Of a stretch of 64,000 bases of DNA, positions 58,723 to 64,000 are shown piece by piece. Positions within the stretch are counted from its first letter, which is position 1; each line of letters begins with the position of its first letter. This DNA is from Rhabditophanes sp. KR3021 (taxonomy: Eukaryota > Nematoda > Chromadorea > Rhabditida > Alloionematidae), in assembly GCA_963281155.1 (NCBI GenBank), contig CAUJLY010000001.1, positions 7,688,001 through 7,752,000 of the forward strand. The letters are read 5' to 3'. The notes under the pieces are model-generated. The model made no database searches. It was not told where the DNA came from and worked only from the letters and a program-made list of their open reading frames with translations. Both the position numbers and the translations under genes were made by a program.

Positions 58723-59010
58723 CAACAACTCTTCTTCAAAAGTAAAGTCTTTAAAAGAATTTTATAGTTGGCCTAAGTTGCTGCGTTTAACAAAAGCAGA
58801 AATTTGAACAGAGTCAACTGCTATTGTTTCTTAAACTATTTTCTTGATATAAAATCCGTACAAATAAACGCTTGTTCGTATTAGACCATTGACATTTTGA
58901 AAATTATTAAGACACACTCTTCCAATTGTTTATCTTTTGTCGTTCCGCGTATCGTTGAAATTCAAAATTTGTTTCTTTTTAATAGTTATACTACACAAAT
59001 TGGTGAAATT
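58723..59010. other. Intergenic
   Basis: Spacer before USP39; nothing recognised. Confidence 0.4.
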
Positions 59011-60634
59011 ATGTCGGAGAGTCCAACTACTAAGAGACCCAAATTGGATAATGGGAATAACAGCGAAATCGACTCAAGTGACGATGAAGCACCGATCATT
59101 CCAAAAAGGAAATTACCTGCTATGGTTTCAAAAGAATGCCCATTTTTGTCGACAATCAATAGGTAATTTAATTGTAAAAACTTTAGCTAATAACAATCTT
59201 TTTAGATCTCTCCTGGATTTTGACTTTGAAAAGAAATGCTCTATATCTCTATCACACATCAACGTATATGCTTGCTTAGTGTGCGGAAAGTATTTTCAAG
59301 GCAGAGGGATTGCAACACAAGCATACACACATTCGTTAGAAGTAGATCACCGTGTTTTTATTAATCTGAGTACTCTGAAGTTTTATTGTCTGCCAGATAA
59401 CTATGAAATTGTTGATCCTTCCCTAGAAGACATCAAATACGTCTTGAATCCTACCTTTACGTCTGACCTAATCAAGAAAATTGATGGGAATCAAAGAATA
59501 TACCGCACATTGTCTGGGACTCCATATTATCCTGGTATCGTTGGTCTTAACAACATCAAGGCAAACGATTATTTCAACGTAGTGTTACACGCTCTATCAC
59601 ATATAACTCCGATTCGTAATCATTTTCTGATCGAATCAAATTACATCAACTCACTCAAACCACCTGCTGATAAATTAAATATGTTGGCGGTCAGATTCGG
59701 AGAAGTAATTCGCAAGTTGTGGAATCCAAAAGCTTTCAAATCACACGTCTCACCTCACCAAATTCTGCAAGCCGTTGTCATATGCTCTAATAAGAGGTTT
59801 CAAATATTGGAACAATCTGATGCTAGTGACTTTATGAATTTCTTTTTGAATGTTTTACATGAATCCTTAAGTGGAACAAGTAAAAACAATTCTTCAATTA
59901 TCTTCAAAACATTTCGAGGAAGGATGAAAGAGTATTCGAGAAAACTGCGTTCAGAAGAAAACATGGACTCGAATGATGACGAATTTGAAGAAAAAATAAA
60001 AGAAGTCCCATTCCTATGCTTACCACTTGAACTCCCACCAATGCCTTTGTATCGGGACGAACTTTTAAACAATATCATTCCTCAGGTGCCTTTGGTGACT
60101 CTTCTTCAAAAGTATACAGGTAAAGATGAACGTGAGTATAAGACTCACAAAGAAAACTTCCTTAAAAAGTTTGAAATCCTCAAGTTACCTTCCTATTTGA
60201 TAATCGTCTACAAACGCTTCCAAAAAAACCAATTCTTTAAAGAAAAAAACGAAACAATTATCAATTTTCCTATCAAGTAAGTTATAAATGGTTCAATCAA
60301 TCATCTATCTATCCATAACATTCATTAATTCTGTTTTGTTTACTACCATTTCAGAAACGTAGACTTTCATGATTGCCTTTCAGCAGACAGTGTCAAGACA
60401 CACAAATACACAACCTATGACTTGCTATGTAACATAGTTCACGAAGGAAAGCCGGATGCAGCTCACTACAACATTCAACTCCTTCACGAACCTACCGGTA
60501 AATGGTTTGAACTTGAGGACATGCATGTGAAGGAAATTTTAGGACAAACAATTCCACTGACAGCTAGTTACATTCAAGTTTGGAAGATGAATAAAAACAA
60601 AACAAGGGAACAGAGATTGGGTGAAGATATATAA
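59011..60634 (+). CDS. USP39: USP39/SAD1 tri-snRNP splicing factor
   Basis: Exons 59011-59162, 59206-60276 and 60355-60634 encode 500 residues. USP39 (yeast Sad1) is an inactive ubiquitin-protease-like protein needed for U4/U6.U5 tri-snRNP stability and pre-mRNA splicing. Acidic/basic N-tail with SSDDEAP; zinc-finger UBP with CPFLSTINR, CSISLSHINVYACLVCGKYF, QGRG and HSLEVDHRVF; linker LKFYCLPDNYEIVDPSLEDI; then the USP-like domain GIVGLNNIKANDYFNVVLHA, in which Asp stands where active USPs have Cys, HVSPHQILQAVV, LPSYLIIVYKRF, and KWFELEDMHVKEIL at the end. Length and order match the family. The ATG 74 bases upstream in another frame is ignored because MSESPTTKRPKL fits the family. Intact. 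Confidence 0.95.
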
Positions 60635-62780
60635 ATTAATCTTATTCCTTTTTGTCTTTCTTTCCAATTCGCATCTTTAATTATAGTTTTTTAAATTTAA
60701 TTTTCTATTGTTTGTAATTCCATAAATAGATGAATTAAGTGATTCAAAACATTTAAGAGCTTCTTGATGATGGTGCCTAGCCTAAATGTTTAATAAGCAA
60801 CTTTACTTTCAAACAAATAGCTTGATACGAATAATTTTCTATTTATACACATATCAAAATTTATGTATTTATTTTTATGTAAAGCTGATTATACTATATA
60901 CCATCACCATCAAAATTTGTCTTGTTATATTTCTATACTGATGTCATGATGGTCGTGTCTATATATTCCAATAATAATATAATTTTGCAAAAAACTAAAA
61001 TTGATATTATACAAAAACAAAAAACATTTAACAATTACTATGTATTCCCTTTTTGATATTGTTTCCTTGTACAAGCACACAATTAACAATCTGTTACAAA
61101 TTAATTTTTTAATTTCATCATCCATATACTATAATTTTACAAACTTATGATTATATAATCATATGTGACTTTGTTTTGGATGAATTTTTTGACATTACCT
61201 GTTTTGTCGACTTTTCCTATACTGAATATTACTATTCTTTTTAAATCACAAATGTATAATGGCCTAACCATAATAACTTTAAATTGACCGGCTTTTAATC
61301 AATTATATATATTAAAAAATATACATTTTGACATATAGCGTTAATTGATCAACAATTTGTTTATCGCATTAACGATAAACACATGCTTTTGGTTGTGATA
61401 GACAATAATTGTACACATATACTTTAGTTCTATAAATAAATATACCTATTTTTTGTTCATATACACCGAAAGTTGGATGTGAAGGTCATTTTTAGTGTAT
61501 GGATATAATTTAATAGAAAAAGAAAGTTAGCTTTATTAAAAGTTATACACTTACTTTTCAGTGCTGTAAAATAGCATCAAATATTACTAAATAATATAAC
61601 ATTATTTTAAATATTATTATCATGTGCTTTCAAATTATGTAATCTTAATGATTCGTCATCCTTACAACCTTTATACCTTACTCGATTACAATTTATACAA
61701 AACAACAGTTAAAATCTTAATTGCTTAATAAATTTATAAGTGTGATCAAGAATGATATGTTAATCATCTATTTTTAGTTTACTGTTATTGAAGGAAGACA
61801 TTAAATCAAAACATTTACATATTTACGATTCTGGATTCCTAATTATTTAAATTCATTACTCATAATTACTTAAGATCTTGATACTTTGTTATTTACTACT
61901 TCATTATTTACAACTCTTGATCATTACGAACAATTAATTCGGTATCTTTTGACGTCCCAACCTTTGATTGTTATTTATTTACATCATATTTTTTATCATT
62001 TTAGACTTCCAAAAATTATACTAACTACAAAATATGCAATATTATTGTACCCTGGTAAATTAAATGCTTTACTTACTAATTATTATCACGTAATCATACA
62101 TTCTTTTATCTTACCAACAATTTCTTGTCTTGACCATCAGAAAACAATGTGTCTGATCAAAATGAAGAATCAAACAACCACCACAAAAAACTAATCAAAT
62201 TGACAGCACGTGATAACTTTATAGGTTTAGCCACCTTATCATCTTATACTTCTTCCTAATTTGTCCATTTCTTGTGTTTAAATCTTTTGACACAAACATT
62301 GTCCCTACCATCAAAATACACTCCAATCACATTTAGTCATTAATCTTTTTGTTAAACATATGTAACTCTCTACACTTTCGCTTATCTCTTCGGAAGCATA
62401 TGGACCAGAACATGATTCTTTTTTAACAGCCCCTCACCAATTAACTTCACAGTTCAACTCAAAATATAATAGTTCGCATCATCATAGGACCACGCTTGAT
62501 ACAAAAAAATTAATATAATCTGAAAGAATGCATCTTGTTATTATTTTACTTACACACACGCACACCACCACTACCATTTGATACCTAAAAAACATATTTA
62601 CCTTCCTTCTTTTGGGGACAGGTAAACAATTAGATTTAACATTTTTTTCTATATAACTTCAACAAAAGGAATTTTGATGAGGCCTCAAATTGTTGTTTCA
62701 CATCTTATATCGCATTTTCTCCATTCAACTCTGATAAATTGAATGTTGATAGTGAGGAATAAATAAATATATCTATTGAT
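60635..62780. other. Gene-free AT-rich stretch
   Basis: About 2.1 kb downstream of USP39 with no supported gene; the 102-codon frame at 61886-62194 has no conserved feature. Confidence 0.4.
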
Positions 62781-62852
62781 AGCAAAATATACTCTAAAAT
62801 ACATTTTAAAATACACTCTTAGGATGCTAGCAAAATATACTCTTAGGATGTT
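62781..62852. repeat. 24-bp tandem repeat, three copies
   Basis: Units at 62781, 62805 and 62829, of the form AGCAAAATATACTCTTAGGA plus TGCT. The last two are nearly identical in their 3' halves; the first is diverged. Confidence 0.75.
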
Positions 62853-63897
62853 AGCAGACAGCCCCAGTTATATACCCCACGTGAGGACTAAAGACCCAAC
62901 CATATAAAAGACAACTACTTCTTGTCTTTATACTCATTTTATCCAGTTAGCTGCCTCAATTTTATAAATATTTTTATTTAATATAAGCATATTTTTGGCG
63001 TGTCTAAAACATCTGTCGCTGATCTCAACCAAACTAGCTTTCTTATTGACTTAATCTTCCCAGACAATGAATATTTCCTTTTTATTTAATTGGACTAATT
63101 TTTATTTATTTATACTATTCATTAAAACGTGTCGATTTGTGATTCAAAACAAAACAAATTTCTTTTTCTTTAAATGCAAATATTTGGCTGCTTTTACATA
63201 CTTTATTTGAGAATCCCAAAAAACAACTACATCCTAATCCAACCCTTTCACAATCACATATATGCCTTAAAAAGTTTGATAAATATTTCCATTTATTCAT
63301 TATTCATCATCATTATTTTTCGCACACATTCTAAAACAGCTGAGTCCTGTGTCTGGTCTAAGATGATAAAAAAAGAAGACGCCACATTTATTTACCCAAA
63401 ACAAATATATTTTTTCAGAGATTCAAAACACACTCAATAACTTTTTCTCTCCCCTAACAACAATACAAATAATCTCTAAGTGATCTTTGAGATATTAAAA
63501 TTGATATTTGTGGTCTAAGCGGTCTAAATTGTCTTTGTCGTTTCGGTTTGTCGATTATTACCCTCAAAATGTAACAGTCTTCAAAAATATAATACAAATA
63601 TGCTACGTGTGAATGCAAATCTTTTTGCGTGCATGCTAAATCCAAACTTTTATCTTAAGGCGATTTGGTATTAGCTTTATCAAAGCTCGTCCTTGCAATA
63701 TAAATTATTTAGTTAACTGATACACATATCAAACATTTGCATACTCAAATAAAAGGACATTGCCCAAATTCCCACCTCCTTATAACTATTCTTTTAACAG
63801 TTTGCCCTTTTGTTTTTGGAAAGGTATAGGTCCCAATATTACTCGGGTCATTTTATTCATAAACACATTTCATCAAACTAATAAGTAAATTATTTTC
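62853..63897. other. Intergenic
   Basis: AT-rich, no gene supported; frames at 63115-63300 (-), 63174-63440 (+) and 63454-63645 (-) are not convincing. Confidence 0.4.
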
Positions 63898-63913
63898 AGA
63901 TCCAGCCATAATA

Positions 63914-64000
63914 ATGTCTGAATATATTATTAATTCCCCTGCAAATCAGTCTCTCTTACCATACCATGACAAGGAAAGTAATTGGGTGCATTTATTTGAC
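63914..64000 (+). CDS. Start of an unidentified gene, cut by the window end
   Basis: A TATTTTCAG acceptor at 63899 (probable spliced-leader or exon junction) is followed 14 bases later by an ATG and 29 open codons to the end: MSEYIINSPANQSLLPYHDK and onward. The polar, non-repetitive composition suggests genuine coding sequence; too short to assign a family. Confidence 0.45.
   Translation, partial: MSEYIINSPANQSLLPYHDKESNWVHLFD

Noticed and set aside
61886..62194. 102-codon open frame
   Set aside because: Composition follows the AT-rich background and there are no recognisable motifs.

Overview
The window is nuclear DNA of a nematode-like animal. It is strongly AT-rich, has many very short spliceosomal introns (37-48 nt, TTTTAG/TTTCAG acceptors), probable spliced-leader acceptors within a few bases of several ATGs, and animal gene families (OTX homeobox, cadherin, receptor tyrosine kinase, USP39, B3GLCT, TMBIM/Lifeguard, PLD3). 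Small introns and fast-evolving F-box, kelch and 7TM genes suggest a nematode, perhaps clade IV; the species cannot be told from the sequence.

Layout. 0.9-2.8 kb: arylacetamide-deacetylase-like hydrolase (+). 3.3-5.6 kb: tandem pair of TMBIM genes (+). 5.9-10 kb: broken F-box/LRR fragment, an intact F-box-like gene and a kelch gene with two lesions (+). 10.2-12.5 kb: no protein gene, but a regular array of about 15-20 pre-miRNA-like hairpins, roughly one per 118 bp. 13.4-18 kb: cadherin (-). 19.2-20.7 kb: GH1/Klotho-like gene (-) lacking both catalytic glutamates. 21-24 kb: SIRT2-type deacetylase (-) with a 1.7-kb intron holding an antisense decayed gene. 25.3-27 kb: PLD3-like exonuclease (+). 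29.3 kb: membrane-anchored DnaJ (+). 32.7-34.6 kb: Ly6-like membrane protein (-) and a broken multipass receptor (+). 35.9 kb: tRNA-Asp(GUC). 38.3 kb: divergent H2A variant (-) whose N-terminus resembles that of H3. 39.8-45.6 kb: frameshifted Cys-rich membrane protein, receptor tyrosine kinase and secreted Cys-rich protein (+). 46-47.6 kb: OTX homeobox gene (-) with about 8 kb of gene-free DNA 5' of it. 55.6-60.6 kb: RAB5IF/OPTI, B3GLCT, a 41-aa membrane smORF and USP39 (+). 63.9 kb: start of another gene.

Two systems stand out. First is the hairpin array, whose stems share a TGCTT...AAGCA base while the interiors differ, as expected of a large, tandemly expanded microRNA cluster. Second, several unusually long introns (in the hydrolase, SIRT2, kinase and B3GLCT genes) each hold a decayed coding segment antisense to the host. 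The B3GLCT one carries recognisable NUMOD4, HNH and NUMOD1-like homing-endonuclease blocks. The kinase intron is flanked by a short direct duplication of exon sequence, and the hydrolase and SIRT2 introns contain an AG|GT junction after a normal-sized mini-intron. Together these suggest introns gained or enlarged by insertion.

Single-base frameshifts are confined to rapidly evolving genes (F-box, kelch, GH1, 7TM, Cys-rich receptor), while conserved genes are intact. Real decay is therefore more likely than general assembly error, although individual indels need read support.
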